Origin: Planctomycetota bacterium
Lineage (GTDB): Bacteria > Planctomycetota > UBA1135 > GCA-002686595
DNA: 17,746 bases
NCBI GenBank assembly: GCA_027623615.1
Contig: JAQBVH010000005.1
Span: 1 to 17,746, forward strand
Reading direction: 5' to 3'
The notes beneath the pieces are model-generated. The model saw only the letters and a program-made list of their open reading frames with translations, searched no databases and was not told the DNA's origin. Shown one piece after another: positions 1 to 6,678 of the stretch. The number at the start of each line of letters is the position of its first letter. Position 1 is the first letter of the stretch. The position numbers were made by a program, and so were the translations under genes.

Positions 1-24
1 CCTCAGGCCTCCCCCTCTTCCCGT

Positions 25-735
25 TCAGTCCTGGACGAAGATCTCGACCCGTCGGTTCAGCCGCTTGTTGGCGGCGCTGTCGTTCTTCTTGAGCGGATCG
101 TGAGGTCCGAAGCCCATCACCCGCACGTCATTCTCGAGGGTCGGCTCGGTCTCGATCAACAGGGCCGCGACCGCGACCGCGCGCTCCGCCGAGAGCTGAA
201 TGTTCCCGTGGGGGAAGCGCTCCAGCGTCGCCGGCTTCTTGACCGGGTCGGAGTCGGTGTGGCCGCGGACGAAGATCGTCTTGTGGGTGGTCGCCTTGAT
301 CTGCTGAGCGATCTCAGCGAGGGCGGTGCGCCCCTCCTGTGCGAGCTCGGCCTTCCCAGACTCGAACAGGATCTTGTCTTGGACCATCACCACATAGCCA
401 CCCTCGACGTCGAAGCGCTCGACGTCCTGCAGGGGACGGTTGAGCGCCCCGATCGCGCCCTGCAGCTCGTCGAGACGGTCCCGCCAGGCAGCATTCACCG
501 GGTTTCCGTCCAGTCCGTTGATCAGCTGCTCGCGGAGCTGAGCCTCGAGTTCGCCGTTCTGCGACAGCAGCCGCGCGTTGATCGCGGCCAGGTCGTACTT
601 CTCACGCTCGTAGCGCTTGGCCAGGTCGTAGGCGTCCTGGACCTCCTGCTGGCTCGCGCAGGAGCTCATCGTCAGCACGGCGAATAGGGCGCTCAAGCCC
701 CCCAAGATCCGTGTCCCCCCTTGCATCGACGTCAT
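25..735 (-). CDS. OmpA-family peptidoglycan-binding lipoprotein
   Basis: This 236-residue protein probably tethers the outer membrane to peptidoglycan or acts as an envelope structural factor. Residues 1-26 form a lipoprotein signal peptide: a hydrophobic stretch at 9-22 ends in the lipobox MSSC with Cys26. Ala at +2 gives no inner-membrane retention signal. Residues 30-100 are rich in Glu, Gln, Leu and Arg and are probably coiled coil. Residues 118-234 are an OmpA/MotB-like domain with ILFESGKAEL, GHTD (Asp161) and LSAERA (Arg185). That Asp and Arg are the residues that bind diaminopimelate in this family. The open frame runs up to 879, but ATG at 735 is preferred because an AAAGGAA ribosome site precedes it and the signal peptide starts there. 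The gene stands alone: the terminator of the preceding gene lies upstream. No TolB or Pal partner is visible, so the exact role is open. Confidence 0.9.
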   Translation of the reverse strand: MTSMQGGTRILGGLSALFAVLTMSSCASQQEVQDAYDLAKRYEREKYDLAAINARLLSQNGELEAQLREQLINGLDGNPVNAAWRDRLDELQGAIGALNRPLQDVERFDVEGGYVVMVQDKILFESGKAELAQEGRTALAEIAQQIKATTHKTIFVRGHTDSDPVKKPATLERFPHGNIQLSAERAVAVAALLIETEPTLENDVRVMGFGPHDPLKKNDSAANKRLNRRVEIFVQD

Positions 736-741
736 CTCGTA

Positions 742-748
742 TTCCTTT
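742..748 (-). promoter_or_regulatory. ribosome binding site of the OmpA-like lipoprotein
   Basis: On the minus strand AAAGGAA lies 6 bases before ATG at 735. It decides the start in favour of 735 over the longer open frame beginning at 879, whose first 48 residues show no signal sequence. Confidence 0.75.
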
Positions 749-755
749 GCGGTGA

Positions 756-775
756 CCGGAGGCTGAGGTCTCCGG
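756..775 (-). other. small hairpin in the leader of the OmpA-like gene
   Basis: CCGGAG (756-761) and CTCCGG (770-775) form a perfect 6-bp stem with an 8-base loop, about 20 bases upstream of the start at 735. It may be a chance GC-rich palindrome. The rest of 736-885 holds no gene, and no convincing promoter hexamers are visible. Confidence 0.3.
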
Positions 776-885
776 CGGTCGTCGGGGCAGCACCCCCTCG
801 GCGCCACCGGTCGGGATGGCCCAGAAATGCGCGCCGGGCCACCGACTGCGAGCGAGTTTAGCGAGCCCGAGGGGCCCATCCCAGG

Positions 886-927
886 ATTAAAAAGTTGCCG
901 GGGGAGCTCTTTGCAGGGCTCCCCCGG
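886..927 (-). terminator. intrinsic terminator after the membrane HTH gene
   Basis: On the minus strand CCGGGGGAGC (927-918), a 10-base loop and GCTCCCCCGG (907-898) form a perfect 10-bp GC-rich stem. It is followed by CAAC and then a run of five T (893-889) in TTTTTAAT. It lies 54 bases past the stop of the gene at 981 and is the best intrinsic terminator in the window. It separates the secreted-protein/HTH pair from the OmpA-like gene. Confidence 0.85.
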
Positions 928-980
928 TCCGTGCTGACCAGGGCCGCTGGCAACGGCGGGGACTTCGGCCGCGGTAAGGA

Positions 981-1550
981 TTACTCCTTGCCGTCGTCCG
1001 GGTTGACCGCCGCCGGAGCCTTGTCCGGGAACTCGTTGCCGAAGATCCCGGCGATCGATTTGGCCAGATCGTCCACGTTCCCCGTGCTCACGCCGAGCAG
1101 GACCGGGAAGGAGATCACCATGATCAGACTGCCGAGGATCAAGGCGAAGCGAACGCCCATGCTCTCGGTCTCGTCCTCGGCCGCGGCTGCGGCGATCGCG
1201 CTCGTGCGACGCACCGGGGTGGCTGCGACGGGCTCGTCGTCGAGGTCGATGTCCTCGATGTCCTCCTCGATGATCGTCTCAACGTCGGCGATCTCCTGGG
1301 TGGCCATTCCGGTTTCGTCGTCGGCGTCGTCCTCGAAGACCAGCTCTTCGGTGGCGTCGCCGAGGTCGACGACCTCGCCGCCCGTGGACAGCTCGTTGCG
1401 CAGGGCTTCGACATCGCTGCGACGCAGCTTCATCGTGTCACCCTTGCGGAAGGCGCGGATTTCACCCTCGGAGACGAGCCGCTTGAGCTCCTCTTCTTTC
1501 AGGCGCAGTTCGTCGAGGGCCTCGTCGAAGCTGAAGAATTCGTCGGACAC
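981..1550 (-). CDS. membrane-anchored protein with N-terminal excisionase/MerR-like HTH domain
   Basis: The function of this 189-residue protein is unknown; it may be a membrane-tethered DNA-binding or scaffold protein. Residues 6-50 resemble a short winged-helix fold of the HTH_17/excisionase type: FSFDEAL, then a helix ending SEGEIRAFRKGDT, then KLRRSDVEAL. Residues 55-108 are a long acidic linker rich in Asp and Glu, and 109-125 are Ala-rich. Residues 133-153 form one membrane helix, followed by about 36 residues outside. The N terminus should be cytoplasmic. The start is GTG at 1550, supported by GAGGAA five bases upstream. The gene lies 54 bases after the small secreted-protein gene and ends before a strong terminator, so the two probably form one transcript. 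DNA binding is inferred; the fold also occurs in proteins not shown to bind DNA. Confidence 0.8.
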   Translation of the reverse strand: MSDEFFSFDEALDELRLKEEELKRLVSEGEIRAFRKGDTMKLRRSDVEALRNELSTGGEVVDLGDATEELVFEDDADDETGMATQEIADVETIIEEDIEDIDLDDEPVAATPVRRTSAIAAAAAEDETESMGVRFALILGSLIMVISFPVLLGVSTGNVDDLAKSIAGIFGNEFPDKAPAAVNPDDGKE

Positions 1551-1555
1551 GTTGA

Positions 1556-1561
1556 TTCCTC
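1556..1561 (-). promoter_or_regulatory. ribosome binding site supporting a GTG start
   Basis: GAGGAA on the minus strand, five bases before GTG at 1550. It supports this non-ATG start of the membrane HTH protein. Confidence 0.65.
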
Positions 1562-1604
1562 GAGAGATGGGGGGATCTGGGGGGGGATGGAGGGTGTGGA
1601 TCGC

Positions 1605-2030
1605 TCAGCGATCCTCGACCGTGTGGCCCTGGGCTTCGAACATGCGCTGCAGGTCCTTGAAGACCAGGGGTTTGCCGTTGGACTCCGTCTTGTCGTTGAA
1701 CCCGTCCAGGAGCAGGTCCAACTCGATGCGACGGGCACCCACGAACTTGACGCCCTGGGTGCTCGAGCTTCCGCCGCTGGCCTGGTAGACGCAGATCTGC
1801 TGTCCTTCGGTGTCGACCAGGTAGAGGATCGACTGCCCGGTCACGTCCACACCTGTCACCGCGATCATCCGTCCGTTCGAATCGGCGTTGCCGCCGATGC
1901 CGAGGGTGGGGATCACCTGGGTCTCGTCATCCTGGGCCCAGGTGGGCTGCAGGGTGACACCGACCAGCGCGACCAGGAGGCCGAGCAGGAGGAGACGGGT
2001 CGGGACGGGGTCGTTGCTCATGGGGGACAT
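1605..2030 (-). CDS. small secreted protein of unknown function
   Basis: I do not recognise this 141-residue protein. Residues 12-27 are a hydrophobic signal segment (RLLLLGLLVALVGVTL), with a probable signal peptidase I site at PTWA-Q near residue 32. The mature part is about 109 residues. It has a strand-rich start (VIPTLGIGG, RMIAVTGVDVTGQSILYLVDTEGQQICVYQASGG) and then a helical C terminus (ELDLLLDGFNDK, KDLQRMFEAQG). Cys80 is the only mature cysteine. The segment resembling a repeated readout (ILYLVD, ICVYQA) recalls periplasmic or envelope beta proteins, but no family can be named. The start at 2030 is chosen because AAAGGA precedes it by 6 bases and the signal peptide begins there; the frame is open to 2114. 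It is probably co-transcribed with the membrane HTH gene downstream. Confidence 0.75.
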   Translation of the reverse strand: MSPMSNDPVPTRLLLLGLLVALVGVTLQPTWAQDDETQVIPTLGIGGNADSNGRMIAVTGVDVTGQSILYLVDTEGQQICVYQASGGSSSTQGVKFVGARRIELDLLLDGFNDKTESNGKPLVFKDLQRMFEAQGHTVEDR

Positions 2031-2036
2031 GCAAAG

Positions 2037-2042
2037 TCCTTT
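2037..2042 (-). promoter_or_regulatory. ribosome binding site of the small secreted protein
   Basis: AAAGGA on the minus strand, six bases before ATG at 2030. It selects this start over the upstream extension to 2114. Confidence 0.7.
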
Positions 2043-2076
2043 CCGGCACGGCACTTGGCCGCTTCGGAGGGCGCCT

Positions 2077-2106
2077 ATCCTAGCCAGGAACCCGGGTTGC
2101 GACCAA
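2077..2106 (-). promoter_or_regulatory. possible sigma70-type promoter for the secreted-protein/HTH pair
   Basis: On the minus strand TTGGTC (2106-2101) and TAGGAT (2082-2077) are separated by 18 bases and lie 47 bases before the start at 2030. Both hexamers are imperfect. The position fits a transcript separate from the CNNM genes upstream. No other candidate stands out in 2031-2143. Confidence 0.3.
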
Positions 2107-2143
2107 GGGGGCATTTAGATGTCCGTTCCGGGGGCGGCATGCC

Positions 2144-3115
2144 TCAGATCCCGCTCAGGTCGCCGGAGATCTCCTCGACCAGGTCCTTCAGGGTGACCAG
2201 GCCCTCGGGCTGCTCCGCGCTGCCGACCACCGCGGCGCGCTTGCCACTGGCCCGAAGCCGCAGGAGGGCTCGGTCGACGGGCATTTCGGCTGGGAAAACG
2301 GGCAACGGGCGGCAATGCACGAGGACGGGCTCGTCGGCGCCAGCCGACAGAACCTCGAGCTGGTGGACATAGCCCTGGAAGGACCCGTCGGCCGCAACGA
2401 CCGGCAGCCGCGTCCACTTCGAGCTGGCCAGGGTGGCGCGCAGTTCCGCATCGTCCCCGCCCTCTGGCAGGGTCAGCAGGTTGCTCCAGGGGGTCATGCA
2501 GGTGCTGATCCGGGTCTGGCGCAGGGCCAGAGCGTTTTCCGCCAAGACCCGGGCTCGCAAGGGCAGGACGCCCTGTCGCTCCCCTTCCACGAGCAGGTTC
2601 GTGAGCCGCTCACGGGCCCGCGGAGCCGCGTCGCCTTGATGGAGGCCGAAGGCGCGCTCGAGCAAGGCGGACAGGCAGCGCAGGACCCGTTCGAGGGGCC
2701 AGTAGACGTACCGCGAGAGGAGCACGAACCCCGAGGCCGCGTAGCTCAGTGACTGCGGTCGGCCGTGAAACAGATCCTTGGGCAAGGCCTCCCCGAACAG
2801 GAACACGACCGGAGTCAGGAGCAGGGTGACCAGGGTCGCCGTCCACACCGGTCCCAAGCCGGCGCGTGAGACCAGGTCGTCCCCAACGTGGGTGGCCAGC
2901 TCGAGGACCAGGTTGTTGCCGATCAAGAGCGTGATCAGGAGTGCTGATTCGTCCCGCAAGAGTCGGCGTACCCACCCCGCCGTACGCGAGCCGGCCTCCG
3001 CGTCGCCCTCGACCTGCTCGCGCGACAGGGTGTAGAACCCGGTCTCCGCCCCCGCATAGAGAAACGAGCCGGCCAGGCACAACAGCAGGGCGAGCACCAT
3101 GAGGAGGATCTCCAT
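2144..3115 (-). CDS. CNNM/CBS-domain membrane protein, short form without CorC_HlyC domain
   Basis: This 323-residue protein belongs to the CNNM (DUF21)/CBS family, whose members are linked to magnesium or other divalent-cation transport at the inner membrane. Residues 1-150 form the CNNM domain: hydrophobic segments at 3-22, 58-76, 90-108 and 124-140, with AGAETGFYTLS near the start and GEALPKDL at 109-116, the Glu-Pro-Lys signature. A CBS pair spans about 200-318 (RISTCMTPWSNLL, TRLPVVAADGSFQGYV, GLVTLKDLVEEI). The protein ends at residue 323 and lacks the usual C-terminal CorC_HlyC domain of about 80 residues. Its stop is clean, so this looks like a genuine short form. ATG at 3115 overlaps the TGA of the preceding CNNM gene (TGATG), with GGAGGAG eight bases upstream, so translation is coupled. 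The frame also allows GTG at 3136. Confidence 0.88.
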   Translation of the reverse strand: MEILLMVLALLLCLAGSFLYAGAETGFYTLSREQVEGDAEAGSRTAGWVRRLLRDESALLITLLIGNNLVLELATHVGDDLVSRAGLGPVWTATLVTLLLTPVVFLFGEALPKDLFHGRPQSLSYAASGFVLLSRYVYWPLERVLRCLSALLERAFGLHQGDAAPRARERLTNLLVEGERQGVLPLRARVLAENALALRQTRISTCMTPWSNLLTLPEGGDDAELRATLASSKWTRLPVVAADGSFQGYVHQLEVLSAGADEPVLVHCRPLPVFPAEMPVDRALLRLRASGKRAAVVGSAEQPEGLVTLKDLVEEISGDLSGI

Positions 3116-4332
3116 CAGGATTTCTCCTCCACCCACATCACGAGGCTCTGCACGCGGCGGCCACGCACCTCGAGCACCTCACCCCACAGCCCGCCGCCCA
3201 GATCGACCCGATCCCCATTGCGCGGCAGCTTTCCGAGCAGCGCCGTGACGTATCCGCCGACGGTCTCGAACGCGTTGGGGACGACCTCGAGCTCGAACTG
3301 CTCGTTCCAGTCACGCACGGAGAGGCCGCCGGGGACGCGGAAGCGGCCTTCACCCAGCGCGATCATCGGCGGTTCCGCCGTCTCGTTCTCGACGCGCAGC
3401 TCACCGACGAGCTCTTCGAATAGGTCCTCGAGGGTGACCACGCCCGCCGTGCCCCCCCACTCGTCCACGACGATCGCGCCAGCAACGCGGGCCTCGCGCA
3501 GCTGCTGGAGCATGGTCAGCACGGGGGCGACCTCGGGCACGAACGTGACGGGCATCACGTAGCGCTCGACAGGCGCGTCCGGGTTCGCCAGGAGGTCGCG
3601 CATCTCCACGCGTCCCTCGACCGTGTCGGGGTCGCCGCGTACGACCGGCAACCAGGTCAGGCGCAGGCGACGCGCCTCGGCCATCATGGCCTCATGCCCG
3701 CTGGCGTCGCCCTCGAGGTCGAGTGCGAGCATGTCGACCCGCGGCGTCATGATCTCGCGCACACGCATCGATGACAGCTCGACGATCTCGGCCACCAGGT
3801 CGGCCTCGCCCGCTTCGAGTACGCCCTGCTTGGCGCTGTTCTCGAGGGCTCGGGCCAGGACCTCCGGCGTCAGGCGACGCTCCTCCTTCAGGTCCTCACC
3901 CGTCAGGCGGTGCAGGAAGTCGAGGGTGCCCGTGATCAAGCCACGCAGGGGCGAGATCACCCGCACGAGTAGGGTCAGCGGAACGGAAAGGATCCGCGCC
4001 AGTAAGACGGGCGAGCGCAGCGCTAGGGTCTTGGGAAAGATCTCGCCGATGAGCAGCACCGCGACGAGGGCGACCAGTCCGGCCACGACCTTTTCGCCTG
4101 CGCCCGAGGCGGGAAACAGGAGCGGCATGATCGTGAAGAAGGCCAGGTTCACGAGCAGGTTGATCAACAGGATCGTGACCAGGAGGTCGCGGGGCTCCGC
4201 GAGCAGCGCTCGCGCCCTCGGGCCGGCCTTGCGGCGGCCCTCCTCATCCAGGCTGAACAGGGCCGTCTCCGAGCTACTGCACAGGGCGGACAGGCAGAGC
4301 AGCCCGACCGCGACGGCGCCTTGCACGATCAC
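3115..4332 (-). CDS. CNNM/CBS/CorC_HlyC family transporter, full-length
   Basis: This 405-residue protein is a complete member of the CNNM (DUF21) family, often annotated hemolysin-like or CorC/MpfA-like and associated with Mg2+ (or Co2+) export. Residues 1-148 are the CNNM membrane domain, with SSSETALFSL at 19-28 and GEIFPKTLAL at 96-105. CBS domains lie at about 190-310, with EIMTPRVDM (193-201) and GTAGVVTLEDLFEELVGEL (294-312). A CorC_HlyC domain fills about 325-402 (FRVPGGLSVRDWNEQF, ETVGGYV, GDRVDLGG). The start is GTG at 4332, which overlaps the TGA of the histidine kinase as GTGA. GTG at 4326 is an alternative. Both come just before the first membrane helix, and the upstream part of the frame reaching 4551 is a shadow of the kinase. 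The 1-base overlap with the next gene suggests a hetero-oligomer with the short paralogue. Confidence 0.9.
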   Translation of the reverse strand: MIVQGAVAVGLLCLSALCSSSETALFSLDEEGRRKAGPRARALLAEPRDLLVTILLINLLVNLAFFTIMPLLFPASGAGEKVVAGLVALVAVLLIGEIFPKTLALRSPVLLARILSVPLTLLVRVISPLRGLITGTLDFLHRLTGEDLKEERRLTPEVLARALENSAKQGVLEAGEADLVAEIVELSSMRVREIMTPRVDMLALDLEGDASGHEAMMAEARRLRLTWLPVVRGDPDTVEGRVEMRDLLANPDAPVERYVMPVTFVPEVAPVLTMLQQLREARVAGAIVVDEWGGTAGVVTLEDLFEELVGELRVENETAEPPMIALGEGRFRVPGGLSVRDWNEQFELEVVPNAFETVGGYVTALLGKLPRNGDRVDLGGGLWGEVLEVRGRRVQSLVMWVEEKS

Positions 4333-6500
4333 GGCTCCGGCTCCACAACTAACGGCAGCTCGATGTCGACGCGGAAGCCACCCCCGGGTTGGTTGCGGAG
4401 CTCGATCGTGCCGCCGTGGCCGCCGACCACGTTGTGCACGATGGCCAGGCCCAGGCCTGTACCACGACCGGCGTCCTTGGTCGTGAAGAAGAGGTCGGCC
4501 GCCCGCGGCAAGAGGTTCGGGTCCATGCCCGGACCATTGTCCCGGATCCACAGGTGGAGCTTGTCGGTCGTGGCCTCCAGGCCGATGCGCACCTCCGCCG
4601 CTTCGCCGGCGGTCGCGTCCTCGACCGAGTCCATGGCGTTGACGAGGAGGTTGAGGACCGCCTGCCCGAGCTCATTCGCCTGACCGGGGACCGAGGGCAG
4701 GGCGCGCCAGGGATCGATCGCGCAAGGCCCGCTCGCGTCACGTTCGCCGCCCACGCCCTCGAGGACCAAACGCACACCATCGTTCTGGGCCCGGTGTTGC
4801 ACGAGGCCCAGGGCGTCCGCGATCGGATCGACCAGGGAGACCGTCTCGGTGCGCGTCTCGCGTGGAGCGAGGCGCAGGACGCCGCCGACCGTGGTCCGGA
4901 TGCGCTCGAGCCCTCCGCGCAGGAGGGTCAGGTATTCCTCGCGCCGCTCGGGCGGGAGGTCCTCCCGAGCCAGCGCCTCGACCACGTTGAGCATCCCACC
5001 GAGGGGGTTGTTGATCTCGTGGGCAATGCCGGCGGCGAGCTCACCCGTGGCCGCCAGGCGGCGTTGGGTCATCGCGGCCCCCTCCGCGCGCCGCGCCTTC
5101 GCGGTCGCGATCGTCACCTCCTCGGCCATGCGTGCGTTGAAGCCCTCGACCTGGCCGGCCATCGTGTTGAAGGAGCGCACCAGGTCGGCCAGCTCGTCAC
5201 GTCGGTTGACCTCAGGGATGCGCGCGGCGAGATCACCGGTCGCCAGGCGGCGCGCGCCGCGCCCGAGGCGCCGCACGGGGTCGAGCACGAGGGAGTGCAC
5301 GCCGAAGAAGGTCGCCAGGGTCAACAGCACGGTTGTCGCGAAGAACCACGGCAGCAGCTCACGCAGGAGGGTGCGGTAGCCAGGCAGCGGCTTCGGCCGC
5401 AACCACACCCCGCCCCACAGCTCGCCGTTGGCGAGGCGCAAGGGAACGGCCAGACCGCGATCGGTCTCGAGCAACTCGTTCCGACGAGCTGCGTCCCTCA
5501 GGTCGGTCAGGATCCCGCCCTGATCGAACGTCGCGTCACGGTGCGAGCTTCCCAGGGGGTTCAGGTGTAGCCCGTAGGCGTCGAGCGGCGGAGGACCGAA
5601 GCCGTACTCGGGCAGGCCGTAGAGCGCCGCGTTCTGGAAGAAGTAGAACGGCCAGACCCAGCCCCGAAAGTCCCCGTGGTACCAGTTCCACGGCCACAGG
5701 TCGTTTGGATCGATCTTGCGCGAGGGCAGGAAGGCCGCGCCGAAGACCTCGCCCTCCGTGTTCTTCAGGGGCATCAGGGCCCCACCCTCGACCTCCCGGT
5801 GCCGCGCCTCGCGACGGGCGGTGGTCATCGCCCGGCGCAGGTAGCCGCTCTTTGCGAGGATCGCGTCGAAGGGGCGTTGGCGCTTCGGCGACAGGCCCGT
5901 GAAGATCAGGTGCCTGGGTACCTGCCAGGGCCAGAGGAACCGGCGCGGGAGAAAGACCGATCCCCAGACCGCGCCCCGCCGACGCTTCTCGAGTTGCGGC
6001 ACGGTCAACACGATGTGCTGGCGCACGACGCGGCTGATGGCCGGAACGAACAGCGGATGCGGCCCGACGCCAGGAATCCAGATGCGCAGGTCGAGGGACT
6101 CGGGCGGAAACGGGATGCTCACCTTGCCCCGACGCGGCGACGGGTAGAGGGGCACGACCTTGCCGCGTGGGACGAACTCGACCGCGCCGGTGCGTGCTAC
6201 GCGCTCGAGGTCCTCGATCAGCCCCGCCCGCCAGGCGGGGTCGGGGTCGCGCAGTTGGGTGACCTGGGCGTCCTCGTAGTGGGACCAGCGCGGCCAATCG
6301 AGCAGCTCGGGGATGATGCGCGTCTCGCCCCGTTCGAGCAGGCCCTGTAGGCGCTCGATGACGAGCTCGCGGTCGGTGCCGGCCTGCTGACTGCGCTCGG
6401 TGTTGATGCGTGTCGTGACCCAGAGCAGCCCACCACCGAAGACCGCCAGGTTGAAGACGGTCACCAGCGCCACGACCCGCAGACGCAGCGGGAACCTCAT
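4329..6500 (-). CDS. sensor histidine kinase with large extracytoplasmic domain and HAMP
   Basis: This 723-residue inner-membrane kinase should sense an envelope or external signal and phosphorylate a response regulator, none of which is in the window. Residues 9-28 are the first membrane helix. Residues 29-382 form an unusually large periplasmic region rich in Trp, Pro and Arg (for example WPWNWYHGDF at 269-278 and FLPRRFLWPWQ). Residues 383-405 are the second helix, followed by a HAMP linker (LDPVRRLGRGARRLATGDLA). The H-box is GIAHEINNPLGG with His494. The ATPase domain has the N-box LNLLVNAMDS (Asn621), DNGPGM (654-659) and GRGTGLGLA (678-686). The HEINNPL box and domain order resemble NtrB-type kinases. 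ATG at 6500 is chosen because it directly precedes the first helix; its ribosome site (GGTGGGAAG) is weak. The stop overlaps the CNNM start as GTGA. Confidence 0.92.
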   Translation of the reverse strand: MRFPLRLRVVALVTVFNLAVFGGGLLWVTTRINTERSQQAGTDRELVIERLQGLLERGETRIIPELLDWPRWSHYEDAQVTQLRDPDPAWRAGLIEDLERVARTGAVEFVPRGKVVPLYPSPRRGKVSIPFPPESLDLRIWIPGVGPHPLFVPAISRVVRQHIVLTVPQLEKRRRGAVWGSVFLPRRFLWPWQVPRHLIFTGLSPKRQRPFDAILAKSGYLRRAMTTARREARHREVEGGALMPLKNTEGEVFGAAFLPSRKIDPNDLWPWNWYHGDFRGWVWPFYFFQNAALYGLPEYGFGPPPLDAYGLHLNPLGSSHRDATFDQGGILTDLRDAARRNELLETDRGLAVPLRLANGELWGGVWLRPKPLPGYRTLLRELLPWFFATTVLLTLATFFGVHSLVLDPVRRLGRGARRLATGDLAARIPEVNRRDELADLVRSFNTMAGQVEGFNARMAEEVTIATAKARRAEGAAMTQRRLAATGELAAGIAHEINNPLGGMLNVVEALAREDLPPERREEYLTLLRGGLERIRTTVGGVLRLAPRETRTETVSLVDPIADALGLVQHRAQNDGVRLVLEGVGGERDASGPCAIDPWRALPSVPGQANELGQAVLNLLVNAMDSVEDATAGEAAEVRIGLEATTDKLHLWIRDNGPGMDPNLLPRAADLFFTTKDAGRGTGLGLAIVHNVVGGHGGTIELRNQPGGGFRVDIELPLVVEPEP

Positions 6501-6556
6501 CGGCTTCCCACCGTGGACGAGCGCGGAGCAGCGGACGCCGCTGGGACCTGCAGCGC

Positions 6557-6608
6557 CGCCTTCGGAGGCGTGAACTCTCCGCGGGTCACACCTGACGGAG
6601 CGAGAGTT
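6557..6608 (-). other. folded leader upstream of the histidine kinase
   Basis: Between the pilC stop (6679) and the kinase start (6500), two inverted repeats sit side by side. AACTCTC (6573-6579) pairs with GAGAGTT (6602-6608) and encloses GTCA/TGAC (6585-6588 and 6593-6596). Next to it CGCCT/AGGCG (6557-6561 and 6566-6570) has a 4-base loop. Neither is followed by a T run on the minus strand, so a classical terminator is not supported. It may be a weak terminator for the pilus operon, a leader structure of the kinase, or chance. Confidence 0.35.
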
Positions 6609-6678
6609 GGCGCACGGCGTATGCACCGGTGGCGCAGACGGCTACCTGGGTGCGCTGGAAGAAGGGCGGGGACCGGCA

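Noticed and set aside
4333..4551. N-terminal extension of the full-length CNNM protein into the kinase gene
   Set aside because: The extra 73 residues are Arg/Pro-rich and run out of frame over the conserved ATPase motifs of the kinase. GTG at 4332 directly precedes the membrane domain.
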